DNA of 64,000 bases from Marinomonas posidonica_A. Lineage in GTDB: Bacteria > Pseudomonadota > Gammaproteobacteria > Pseudomonadales > Marinomonadaceae. The notes beneath the pieces were generated by a model that had not been told where the DNA came from, made no database searches, and saw nothing but the letters and a program-made list of their open reading frames with translations. A program made the translations under genes and the position numbers. Numbering within the stretch: position 1 is the first letter of the stretch; each line of letters begins with the position of its first letter. The stretch spans positions 1 through 64,000 of the forward strand of contig NZ_JBHZSP010000006.1 of the NCBI RefSeq assembly GCF_043643765.1. Reading direction: 5' to 3'. This document shows, in pieces, positions 27,689-35,082 of the stretch.

Positions 27689-29035
27689 ATGAAAGAGTGG
27701 GAGTTAACAAGTTGGAGAAATAAAACGGCCCTTCAGCAGCCGGTTTATCCAAGTGCTGAGCATCTGGCTCAAGTAGAAAGTACCTTGGGAAAAATGCCTC
27801 CGCTTGTTTTTGCTGGTGAGGCACGTCAGTTGAAGAGTGCATTGGCCAAAGTCGCTAATCGTCAGTCTTTCCTATTGCAAGGTGGAGATTGTGCTGAGAG
27901 CTTTGCGGAATTCCACGCTAATAATATTCGCGATACGTTTAAAGTAATGCTGCAAATGGCAGTGGTTTTGACTTACGCTGGAAAATGTCCAGTGGTTAAG
28001 GTGGGTCGAATGGCTGGTCAGTTTGCTAAACCGAGATCGGCTGGAACGGAAACCATTGATGGTGTTGAATTGCCAAGTTACCGAGGTGACATCATTAATG
28101 GTATTGATTTTAATGAAGCAGCACGCGTGCCAGATCCAGAGCGTCTGATTCAGGTTTACAACCAAAGTTCGTCAACCATGAATTTGTTACGAGCTTTTGC
28201 TCAAGGCGGTTTTGCTGACTTGCACCAGGTTCATAAGTGGAACTTGGACTTCTTGAATGCCAGTCCAGCAGGCAGTCGTTTTCAAGGTGTGGCTGATAAA
28301 ATTGATGATGCGTTGCAGTTTATGGAAGCGTGTGGCGTTGGTTCTGGCTTGGCGCAACTCACGGAAACTGAATTCTACACCTCTCATGAGGCATTGTTGT
28401 TGCCGTATGAAGAAGCATTAACACGTCAAGACAGTATGACCGGCGAATGGTACGACTGCTCAGCTCACATGTTATGGATTGGTGATCGTACTCGTCAGCT
28501 AGACGGTGCTCATGTGGAATTCTTGCGCGGTGTGCAAAACCCAATTGGTGTGAAAGCAGGCCCTTCTATGGATCCGGAAGATTTGGTACGTCTGTGTGAT
28601 GCATTAAATCCGAACAACGAAGCCGGTCGCTTGAATGTGATTGTGCGTATGGGTGCGGACAAAGTGGAAGATGGTATGCCAGCCTTAATTCGTGCTGTAG
28701 AGCGTGAAGGTAAGAAGGTGGTTTGGAGTTGTGATCCAATGCATGGCAATACTGTGAAAGCGTCTACAGGCTACAAAACACGTCATGTTGATGATGTGTT
28801 AAAAGAGGTTCAGCAATTCTTCCAAGTGCATAATGCAGAAGGCACCTACGCCGGTGGTGTGCATTTTGAAATGACAGGGCAAAACGTGACAGAGTGTGTC
28901 GGCGGTGCGTTCCAGGTGACAGAAGCGGATTTAGCTGATCGTTATCATACACATTGTGATCCACGTTTGAATGCAGATCAGTCTCTAGAGTTAGCTTTCA
29001 TGATTTCAGAAACCTTGAAGAAAGCGCGCGCTTAA
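27689..29035 (+). CDS. Class II 3-deoxy-D-arabino-heptulosonate 7-phosphate synthase
   Basis: A 448-residue plant-like (type II) DAHP synthase that joins PEP and erythrose 4-phosphate at the entry of the shikimate pathway. Features: LLQGGDCAESF (about 63-73, metal-binding Cys), VGRMAGQFAKPRS, GDRTRQLDGAHVEFLRG, WSCDPMHGN and GGVHFEMTGQNVTEC. Pseudomonads and marine gammaproteobacteria carry this class beside E. coli-like type I enzymes. An isolated gene with its own terminator. Confidence 0.95.
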   Translation: MKEWELTSWRNKTALQQPVYPSAEHLAQVESTLGKMPPLVFAGEARQLKSALAKVANRQSFLLQGGDCAESFAEFHANNIRDTFKVMLQMAVVLTYAGKCPVVKVGRMAGQFAKPRSAGTETIDGVELPSYRGDIINGIDFNEAARVPDPERLIQVYNQSSSTMNLLRAFAQGGFADLHQVHKWNLDFLNASPAGSRFQGVADKIDDALQFMEACGVGSGLAQLTETEFYTSHEALLLPYEEALTRQDSMTGEWYDCSAHMLWIGDRTRQLDGAHVEFLRGVQNPIGVKAGPSMDPEDLVRLCDALNPNNEAGRLNVIVRMGADKVEDGMPALIRAVEREGKKVVWSCDPMHGNTVKASTGYKTRHVDDVLKEVQQFFQVHNAEGTYAGGVHFEMTGQNVTECVGGAFQVTEADLADRYHTHCDPRLNADQSLELAFMISETLKKARA

Positions 29036-29055
29036 TACTTTCGTGTTTAGTAAAT

Positions 29056-29092
29056 AAAAAAGACCAGCCTAATCAATCGGGCTGGTCTTTTT
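29056..29092. terminator. Terminator after DAHP synthase
   Basis: aaaaagaccagcc and ggctggtcttttt pair around taatcaatcg, with A- and T-runs on both sides. It can serve the convergent DAHP synthase and GIY-YIG genes. Confidence 0.92.
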
Positions 29093-29114
29093 GTTTGTGC
29101 TGGCCTTAAACTGA

Positions 29115-29813
29115 TTAGCCTTTTCGTCTTCTGAAAGCAGAAGAGGCGGATTTTGAGGTGATATCAATTTTGGCCATGATCAGCGCCATTTCATCGGCTT
29201 CTGCTTGTTGCTGTTGCTTCAGCTTTTCTTCACGCTCTTTTTTCGCGGCGCGCTCTGCTTCGTTGAGCATTTTTTGAATGCTGGCTTTGCTGCGTGTGCG
29301 AGAGGGTGCTTTTTTGCTTTCTTTAATGGGTTCGGCAGGTTTGTCTAGTCTGTCTTCACCAATAAGCTCGCCAAAAAAGGACTGGGCTGTCGGTTTGGGC
29401 TCGGCCGCCTTTGCAGGCAATTCAACCGTTTTCTTGGTGGCTGTTTTGCGTGGTTTTTTAACCGGCTCAGCTGTTGATACGCCATTTGCATCAAACATGG
29501 CTTTTTTGCCAAGATTTACATTAAGGGATTTTTCTGCGGTTTGAGCGATCTTGTAACCGCGCAAGCTTTCACCATTGTAGATGGTGATGTAGTCGGTTTC
29601 TAGCTCGTAAAGTTCCTGTTTATCTGTTGTTTCAAATAACTCTTCAACCGTGAAGGCTTCCATGCCGTGTTCCCGAATGTCGTTGTAGAGTGGGAAGTCT
29701 AGACCTTCGTTTGTCGCTTCGACATATTGTTCAAAGCGTTGAAAACCACTATTGAACGATGTACCAATATAGTGTTTTCCAGAAATGTTATTCGTGATTT
29801 TAAAAACAACCAA
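29115..29813 (-). CDS. GIY-YIG domain protein with charged C-terminal tail
   Basis: A 232-residue protein. The first 85 residues form a GIY-YIG nuclease-like domain (VVFKITNNISGKHYIGTS, then a Glu-rich helix ending YELETDYITIYN). The rest is a Lys/Glu/Ala-rich, probably disordered or coiled tail (KKPRKTATKK, ERAAKKEREEKLKQQQQAEADEMALIMAK). The reading frame has no upstream ATG; TTG at 29813 behind GAGG gives the natural domain start. Function is unknown; the domain suggests DNA cleavage or binding. Confidence 0.75.
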   Translation of the reverse strand: MVVFKITNNISGKHYIGTSFNSGFQRFEQYVEATNEGLDFPLYNDIREHGMEAFTVEELFETTDKQELYELETDYITIYNGESLRGYKIAQTAEKSLNVNLGKKAMFDANGVSTAEPVKKPRKTATKKTVELPAKAAEPKPTAQSFFGELIGEDRLDKPAEPIKESKKAPSRTRSKASIQKMLNEAERAAKKEREEKLKQQQQAEADEMALIMAKIDITSKSASSAFRRRKG

Positions 29814-29907
29814 AATTGCAGCCTCTTAGCTTGTCTTTTTAAATAGCAAATAACCTCCACTCACCTTTTACTAAAAAGGGTGATTGAGGTTGTTAAAGGA
29901 TATAGTG

Positions 29908-30534
29908 TTAGTGTTTGACGACGATATTGAGTCCGTCTCGAACATTTAGGTGGACATTTTCGACGCGATTGTCTTGAGCAATAAAACGGTTCAAGTCATT
30001 CACGGCGATGTCGCTGTTTTCTTGCGGGTCTAAAACTCGGCCTTGCCAAAGAGAATTATCAATGATGATTAATCCGCCTGATTTTACCAAAGGTACTACC
30101 GATTGATAGTAGTTGAGGTAATTGCGTTTGTCGGCATCGATAAAGACAAAGTCAAATTCACCGTCTAAGGATTCGATTGTCTCGAGTGCGGGGCCAAAAA
30201 TAGCTTCGATTTTATGTCCGTGCTCGCTACGATCAAAAAAGGATTGAGCAAATTCAATGGCTCTTGGATTGGTTTCACAGCAAATCAGCGTACCTGCTTC
30301 AGGCATGCCTTCCGCAATGGATAAAGCTGAATAGCCTGTAAACATGCCTATTTCTAGAGCACGTTTCGGTTGCGCTATTTTTGCTAATAACTTCAATGTA
30401 CGGCCAATGGTCTTGCCTGACAATTTATTTGGGTAGCCCATATCAGAGTAAGTTTTTTCAACTAGCTCTAATAATAGGTCTGGTTCTGCTTGAGTGGTTT
30501 CAATGCAGTAATTGTCAAGAATATTGAGATCCAT
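29908..30534 (-). CDS. SAM-dependent O-methyltransferase
   Basis: A 208-residue class I methyltransferase of the O-methyltransferase 3 (catechol/caffeoyl-CoA OMT-like) family. Motifs: ALEIGMFTGYSALSIAE (SAM loop), CCETNPRA, FDFVFIDADKRNY (metal-binding Asp) and GGLIIIDNSLWQGRV. The open frame reaches 30642, but ATG at 30534 behind AAGGCG gives the usual family N terminus (MDLNILDNYC). Substrate unknown. It is divergent from thrS. Confidence 0.87.
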   Translation of the reverse strand: MDLNILDNYCIETTQAEPDLLLELVEKTYSDMGYPNKLSGKTIGRTLKLLAKIAQPKRALEIGMFTGYSALSIAEGMPEAGTLICCETNPRAIEFAQSFFDRSEHGHKIEAIFGPALETIESLDGEFDFVFIDADKRNYLNYYQSVVPLVKSGGLIIIDNSLWQGRVLDPQENSDIAVNDLNRFIAQDNRVENVHLNVRDGLNIVVKH

Positions 30535-30725
30535 AACGCCTTGGTTTGTGAAGTGTGTGAAACGGATGGCAATTTTACCCGCTGTGTTGAGAATGTCTAT
30601 GGTAGAAAGTGAGAAAAAACACTTGATTTTTGTTTGCTTCAAAGAATTCGCACCTTTTGCTTAATTGCTAAATTAAAGTCGCAAGAGAAGCTGAAAAATG
30701 ATAGGTTAAGCCCTGAAATTTCCAT

Positions 30726-30746
30726 GTGCTCTTTGGTATGGAGCAC
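30726..30746 (+). promoter_or_regulatory. thrS leader hairpin mimicking the tRNA-Thr(GGU) anticodon arm
   Basis: gtgctct and ggagcac form a 7-base-pair stem (one U-G) closing a 7-base loop UUGGUAU. The loop has U at the position of U33, GGU (a threonine anticodon) at 34-36 and A at 37. It ends 24 bases before the thrS AUG. E. coli ThrRS represses its own translation by binding anticodon-like leader hairpins, and this element fits that role. A second AT-rich hairpin lies upstream at 30657-30684. Confidence 0.7.
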
Positions 30747-30770
30747 CACTGACTCCGATAGGGGAATAAA

Positions 30771-32708
30771 ATGCCTGTAATTACTTTGCCTGATGGCAGC
30801 CAACGCTCTTTTTCTGATTCTGTCACAGTGATGCAAGTGGCTGAGGACATTGGTCCTGGTCTTGCTAAAGCCACTGTTGCTGGTCGTATCAATGGTCAAC
30901 TTGTTGACGCCTGCGAACTCATCACCGAAGATGCCAACTTAAGTATCGTCACCGGTAAAGATGCCGAAGGTGTTGAAATCATTCGTCACTCTTTTGCTCA
31001 CTTGGTTGGGCATGCTGTTAAGCAGCTTTATCCTACTGCTGAGATGGCCATTGGTCCGGTTATTGATGAAGGCTTCTATTACGATATTGCCTATGAGCGT
31101 CCATTTACACCGGAAGATCTAGCCGCTATAGAAAAACGTATGGCTGAATTGGTCAAAACTGACTACGACGTGGTCAAAAAGATGACGCCAATTGCCGAGG
31201 CTCGTCAGCAATTTGTTGATCGTGGTGAGTCTTATAAAGTGGCTTTGATCGATGATATGGATGATTCTGTTACAGAAGTTGGCTTGTATCATCATGAAGA
31301 GTACATGGATATGTGTCGTGGACCGCACGTCCCGAATACACGTGTCTTGCGTCATTTTAAGTTGATGAAGCTAGCTGGTGCATATTGGCGAGGTGACTCT
31401 AATAATGAGCAGTTGCAGCGTATCTATGGTACAGCGTGGAATGACAAGAAAGAACTTAAGGCTTACTTGACTCGAATTGAAGAGGCTGAAAAGCGCGACC
31501 ATCGTAAGTTAGGTAAGCGACTCGATCTTTTTCATGTGCAAGAAGAAGCGCCTGGTATGGTGTTCTGGCATCCAAAGGGTTGGAGTCTGTATCAAGTTGT
31601 TGAGCAATACATGCGTCAAAAACAACTTGATAACGGTTACCAAGAAGTGAAAACACCACAGATTGTAGATCGAGTGTTGTGGGAGAAGTCTGGTCACTGG
31701 GGCAAGTATCATGAAAACATGTTTACAACGCACTCAGAGAATCGTGATTACGCGGTTAAACCGATGAACTGCCCATGTCACATTCAGGTTTATAATCAGG
31801 GGCTTAAAAGTTACCGTGATTTGCCTTTCCGTATGGCCGAATTCGGCTCTTGTCACCGTAATGAGCCATCTGGTGCTTTGCACGGCATTATGCGTGTGCG
31901 TAATTTTGTACAGGATGATGGTCACATTTTTGTGACTGAAGATCAGATTCAGCAAGAAGTCTCTGAATTCATCAAGCTGTTACACGAAGTGTATGCAGAT
32001 TTTGGCTTCGATAATATTATTTATCGTTTGTCGACTCGCCCAGAGCAACGTGTGGGTTCGGATGAAGTTTGGGATAAGTCTGAGAAAGCCTTGGCAGATG
32101 CCTTGAATGCTGCCAAGCTAGAATGGGAAGAGTTGCCAGGTGAGGGTGCTTTCTACGGACCTAAGATTGAGTTCTCTCTGAAGGATGCCATTGGTCGAGT
32201 CTGGCAATGTGGTACTATTCAAGTTGATTTCTCTATGCCGACGCGTTTGAGTGCGCAATATGTATCCGAAGATGGCTCTCGTCAAACTCCGGTTATGTTG
32301 CATCGTGCCATTGTTGGTTCATTAGAGCGTTTTATTGGTATTTTGATTGAAGAAAACGAAGGGGCTTTCCCTGTTTGGTTAGCGCCAGAGCAAGTGGTGA
32401 TTATGAATATTACCGATCGCCAAGCCGATTATTGCTCAGATTTAGAAAAAAGATTGAATTCAAATGGCTTTAGAGCAAAACTTGACTTGAGAAACGAGAA
32501 GATCGGGTTTAAAATTCGCGAGCATACTCTTCAACGAATACCTTACATGATCGTTGTCGGTGACAAAGAAGTTGAAAATCAACAAGTCGCTGTTCGAACA
32601 CGTACAGGTGAAGATCTTGGAGTAATGAGTATTTCTGATTTTGAAGATTTGCTTCAAAAAGAAGTTGCTCGCCGTAGCCGTAAACAAGAAGTGGAGATAG
32701 AGCTATAA
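30771..32708 (+). CDS. thrS: Threonyl-tRNA synthetase
   Basis: A 645-residue class II synthetase. Domains in order: TGS (1-61), editing domain (HSFAHLVGHAVKQLYP with the H-x3-H pair, and HHEEYMDMCRGPH), catalytic core (MNCPCHIQVY with a zinc Cys, FRMAEFGSCHRNEPSGALHGIMRVRNF motif 2, and the motif 3 region RAIVGSLERFIGILIE) and anticodon-binding domain (about 535-640). It starts the translation-factor cluster. The leader suggests autoregulation. Confidence 0.98.
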   Translation: MPVITLPDGSQRSFSDSVTVMQVAEDIGPGLAKATVAGRINGQLVDACELITEDANLSIVTGKDAEGVEIIRHSFAHLVGHAVKQLYPTAEMAIGPVIDEGFYYDIAYERPFTPEDLAAIEKRMAELVKTDYDVVKKMTPIAEARQQFVDRGESYKVALIDDMDDSVTEVGLYHHEEYMDMCRGPHVPNTRVLRHFKLMKLAGAYWRGDSNNEQLQRIYGTAWNDKKELKAYLTRIEEAEKRDHRKLGKRLDLFHVQEEAPGMVFWHPKGWSLYQVVEQYMRQKQLDNGYQEVKTPQIVDRVLWEKSGHWGKYHENMFTTHSENRDYAVKPMNCPCHIQVYNQGLKSYRDLPFRMAEFGSCHRNEPSGALHGIMRVRNFVQDDGHIFVTEDQIQQEVSEFIKLLHEVYADFGFDNIIYRLSTRPEQRVGSDEVWDKSEKALADALNAAKLEWEELPGEGAFYGPKIEFSLKDAIGRVWQCGTIQVDFSMPTRLSAQYVSEDGSRQTPVMLHRAIVGSLERFIGILIEENEGAFPVWLAPEQVVIMNITDRQADYCSDLEKRLNSNGFRAKLDLRNEKIGFKIREHTLQRIPYMIVVGDKEVENQQVAVRTRTGEDLGVMSISDFEDLLQKEVARRSRKQEVEIEL

Positions 32709-32716
32709 AAGGTAAT

Positions 32717-33250
32717 ATGAATCGTGGACGTGCCGCTAGCAAGCAGCGTCCTCAAATCAACGAGAACATTCGAGCAACTGAAGTGCGTTTAATCGCAGCT
32801 GATGGTGAACAAATTGGTGTTGTATCGATTGAAGAGGCGCTTAAAGCAGCTCAAGAAGCGAGCCTTGACCTAGTGCAAATCGCTGACTCAGATCCAGTTG
32901 TTTGTAAAATTATGGATTACGGTAAGCATATTTTTGAGCAGAAGAAAGCGAAAGCTGCTCAAAAGAAAAATGCGAAGCAGATCCAAGTTAAAGAAATGAA
33001 ATTCCGTCCAGGGACGGAGGAAGGGGATTATCAGGTAAAACTCCGCAACCTGATACGTTTCCTTGAAGGCGGGGATAAGGCCAAGGTGTCGCTAAGATAT
33101 CGTGGTCGTGAAATGGCCCATCAGGAGCTTGGCATGCAACTTATGAATCGAGTCGCAGCAGACTTAGAAGAATATGGTGCAGTAGAGCAAGCCGCGAAAA
33201 TGGAAGGTCGTCAATTGACGATGGTGCTAGGCCCCAAAAAGAAGAAGTGA
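32717..33250 (+). CDS. infC: Translation initiation factor IF-3
   Basis: A 177-residue two-domain factor that prevents premature subunit joining and proofreads the start codon. N domain INENIRATEVRLIAADGEQIGVV, linker with KKAKAAQKKNAKQ, and C domain IQVKEMKFRPGTEEGDYQVKLRNLIRFLEGGDKAKVSLRYRGREMAHQELG. Unlike E. coli infC, which uses AUU, the frame here begins with ordinary ATG behind AAAGG, and the residue count before INENIRA matches E. coli. Confidence 0.98.
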   Translation: MNRGRAASKQRPQINENIRATEVRLIAADGEQIGVVSIEEALKAAQEASLDLVQIADSDPVVCKIMDYGKHIFEQKKAKAAQKKNAKQIQVKEMKFRPGTEEGDYQVKLRNLIRFLEGGDKAKVSLRYRGREMAHQELGMQLMNRVAADLEEYGAVEQAAKMEGRQLTMVLGPKKKK

Positions 33251-33265
33251 TTTTAAATAAGTTGG

Positions 33266-33289
33266 CTTTAAGGGCTTCGGCTCTTAAAG
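33266..33289 (+). promoter_or_regulatory. UUCG-capped hairpin between infC and rpmI
   Basis: ctttaagggc and gctcttaaag pair over 10 bases (one G-U) with a ttcg tetraloop closed by C-G. No T-run follows, so it is not a simple terminator. In E. coli, L20 represses rpmI-rplT by binding structures in this leader, so a regulatory or processing role is plausible. Confidence 0.5.
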
Positions 33290-33343
33290 ACTAAATTATT
33301 AAGAAATTACACTAACATTAACGAATGCGAGAGTGGTTTTATC

Positions 33344-33538
33344 ATGTCCAAAATTAAGTCACACAGTGGCGCAGCTAAGCGCTTCAAACGTACCGCGAAT
33401 GGTTTTAAACATAAGCAGTCTCATACTAGTCACATTTTGACTAAGAAATCGACTAAGCGTAAACGTCATCTTCGTTCTTTGAACCAAGTTGCACAAAGCG
33501 ACAAAGCGTTAATCGTACGCATGTTGCCATACGTTTAA
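33344..33538 (+). CDS. rpmI: 50S ribosomal protein L35
   Basis: A 64-residue basic ribosomal protein of the large subunit (KIKSHSGAAKRFKRTANGFKHKQSHTSHILTKKSTKRKRHLR). It sits between infC and rplT as in most bacteria. E. coli L35 is 65 residues. Confidence 0.98.
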   Translation: MSKIKSHSGAAKRFKRTANGFKHKQSHTSHILTKKSTKRKRHLRSLNQVAQSDKALIVRMLPYV

Positions 33539-33581
33539 GTCTCATTTTTAGTCATTAATTCATTAGTAAAGGGTTTATATT

Positions 33582-33938
33582 ATGCCTCGCGTAAAACGTG
33601 GTGTTCAGGCTCGTCGCCGTCACAAGAAGATTTTAAAGCAAGCTAAAGGTTACTACGGTGCACGTAGCCGTGTATTTCGTGTAGCTAAACAAGCTGTCAT
33701 CAAAGCTGGTCAATACCAATACCGTGACCGTCGTCAGCGTAAGCGTCAATTCCGCGCATTGTGGATTGCTCGTATCAACGCAGCGGCTCGTCTAAATGGT
33801 TTGTCTTACAGCCGTTTCATTGCTGGCCTTAAGAAAGCAGCAATCGAAATCGACCGTAAAGTTTTGGCTGATCTAGCTGTGTACGAGAAAGAAGTTTTTG
33901 CAGCGATCGTTGAAAAAGCGAAAGCAAGCTTGGCTTAA
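33582..33938 (+). CDS. rplT: 50S ribosomal protein L20
   Basis: A 118-residue early-assembly protein of the large subunit, the same length as E. coli L20. RVKRGVQARRRHKKILKQAKGYYGARSR is the basic N-terminal extension, and the globular C domain binds 23S rRNA. In E. coli L20 also represses translation of the rpmI-rplT message. Confidence 0.98.
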   Translation: MPRVKRGVQARRRHKKILKQAKGYYGARSRVFRVAKQAVIKAGQYQYRDRRQRKRQFRALWIARINAAARLNGLSYSRFIAGLKKAAIEIDRKVLADLAVYEKEVFAAIVEKAKASLA

Positions 33939-34014
33939 TTCTGACGTAGCCTTAGGGTGATTCGATCTTGAAAGAGAGCATCTTAATAGAGCGAGTTATC
34001 CAATGCAGTCTTTG

Positions 34015-34050
34015 ATAGGGGAAGAGCGAGCGCTCTTCCCCTATTTTATT
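34015..34050 (+). terminator. Terminator or attenuator between rplT and pheS
   Basis: ataggggaagagcg and cgctcttcccctat are exact complements separated by two bases, followed by ttttatttttt. The T-run runs directly into the pheS ribosome site (ggag at 34054), so read-through or an internal promoter must supply pheST. In E. coli this interval holds the phe attenuator. Confidence 0.85.
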
Positions 34051-34064
34051 TTTTGGAGTGTATA

Positions 34065-35060
34065 ATGGAGAACCTAAAGCAGATTCTTGCTGATGCGCTA
34101 AGCGCAGTAGAGGCATCTGAAAGTGAGTCAGCGTTAGATGATGTGCGTGTACATTATCTGGGGAAAAAGGGCGCATTGACTGCTTTGTTAAAGCAACTTG
34201 GTAATGTGTCAGCCGAAGATAGACCTAAATTTGGTCAATTGGTAAATGAAGCAAAAGGCCAAGTTCAAGAAAAATTAAACGCGCGTAAGAGTGACCTTGC
34301 GAAAGCCGCTTTGAATGCTAAGCTCGCCACCGAAACCATTGATATTTCATTATCTGGTAAAGGTGAAGAGGTAGGTGGCTTGCACCCAGTTACTCGTACC
34401 ATGGAGCGTATTGAGTCTTTCTTCCGTGGTATTGGTTTTGATGTGGCGGCTGGCCCTGAAATCGAAGATGACTATCATAACTTCGAAGCCTTAAATATCC
34501 CGGCACACCATCCTGCGCGTGCGATGCAGGATACCTTCTATTTTAATCCTAATACCGTACTGAGAACCCATACCTCGCCTGTTCAAGTGCGAACTATGGA
34601 AACCTCTCAGCCACCTATCCGAATCATTTGTCCGGGTCGTGTTTATCGTTGCGATTCTGACCAAACTCACACGCCTATGTTCCACCAAGTGGAAGGCTTG
34701 TTGATTGATGAGAATATTTCTTTCGCGGATTTGAAAGGTATTCTTCATGAGTTTTTGAATGTGTTTTTCGAAGACGATTTAAAAGTGCGTTTTCGCCCAA
34801 GCTATTTCCCATTTACCGAGCCTTCCATTGAAGTGGACATTATGCGCACTAACAGTAAGGGCGAAGAGTCTTGGTTGGAAGTATTAGGTTGCGGCATGGT
34901 TCATCCTAAAGTATTAGAAATGTCTGGTATTGATCCTGAAAAATACACAGGCTTTGCTTTTGGTATGGGTGTTGAGCGTTTTGCTATGTTGCGTTACAAG
35001 GTAGATGACCTACGCATGTTCTTTGAGAACGACTTACGTTTCCTCAAACAGTTTAAGTAA
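34065..35060 (+). CDS. pheS: Phenylalanyl-tRNA synthetase alpha subunit
   Basis: A 331-residue class II catalytic subunit of the alpha2-beta2 synthetase. N-terminal coiled coil (about 1-95), then motif 2 (RIICPGRVYRCDSDQTHTPMFHQVEGL) and motif 3 (GFAFGMGVERFAMLRYKV). ATG at 34065 follows GGAG by 7 bases and is preferred over an in-frame start 12 bases upstream, which lies inside the terminator T-run. Confidence 0.97.
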   Translation: MENLKQILADALSAVEASESESALDDVRVHYLGKKGALTALLKQLGNVSAEDRPKFGQLVNEAKGQVQEKLNARKSDLAKAALNAKLATETIDISLSGKGEEVGGLHPVTRTMERIESFFRGIGFDVAAGPEIEDDYHNFEALNIPAHHPARAMQDTFYFNPNTVLRTHTSPVQVRTMETSQPPIRIICPGRVYRCDSDQTHTPMFHQVEGLLIDENISFADLKGILHEFLNVFFEDDLKVRFRPSYFPFTEPSIEVDIMRTNSKGEESWLEVLGCGMVHPKVLEMSGIDPEKYTGFAFGMGVERFAMLRYKVDDLRMFFENDLRFLKQFK

Positions 35061-35082
35061 TCAGTCGACCTAGGATGTTTAT

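Noticed and set aside
34003..34065. A 20-residue frame (MQSLIGEERALFPYFIFWSV) across the terminator before pheS, with three Phe codons and a stop overlapping the pheS ATG, like a pheM leader peptide
   Set aside because: The Phe codons come from the terminator's own T-run and lie in or after the hairpin rather than before it, so ribosome stalling could not act as in classical attenuation. The ribosome site is weak.
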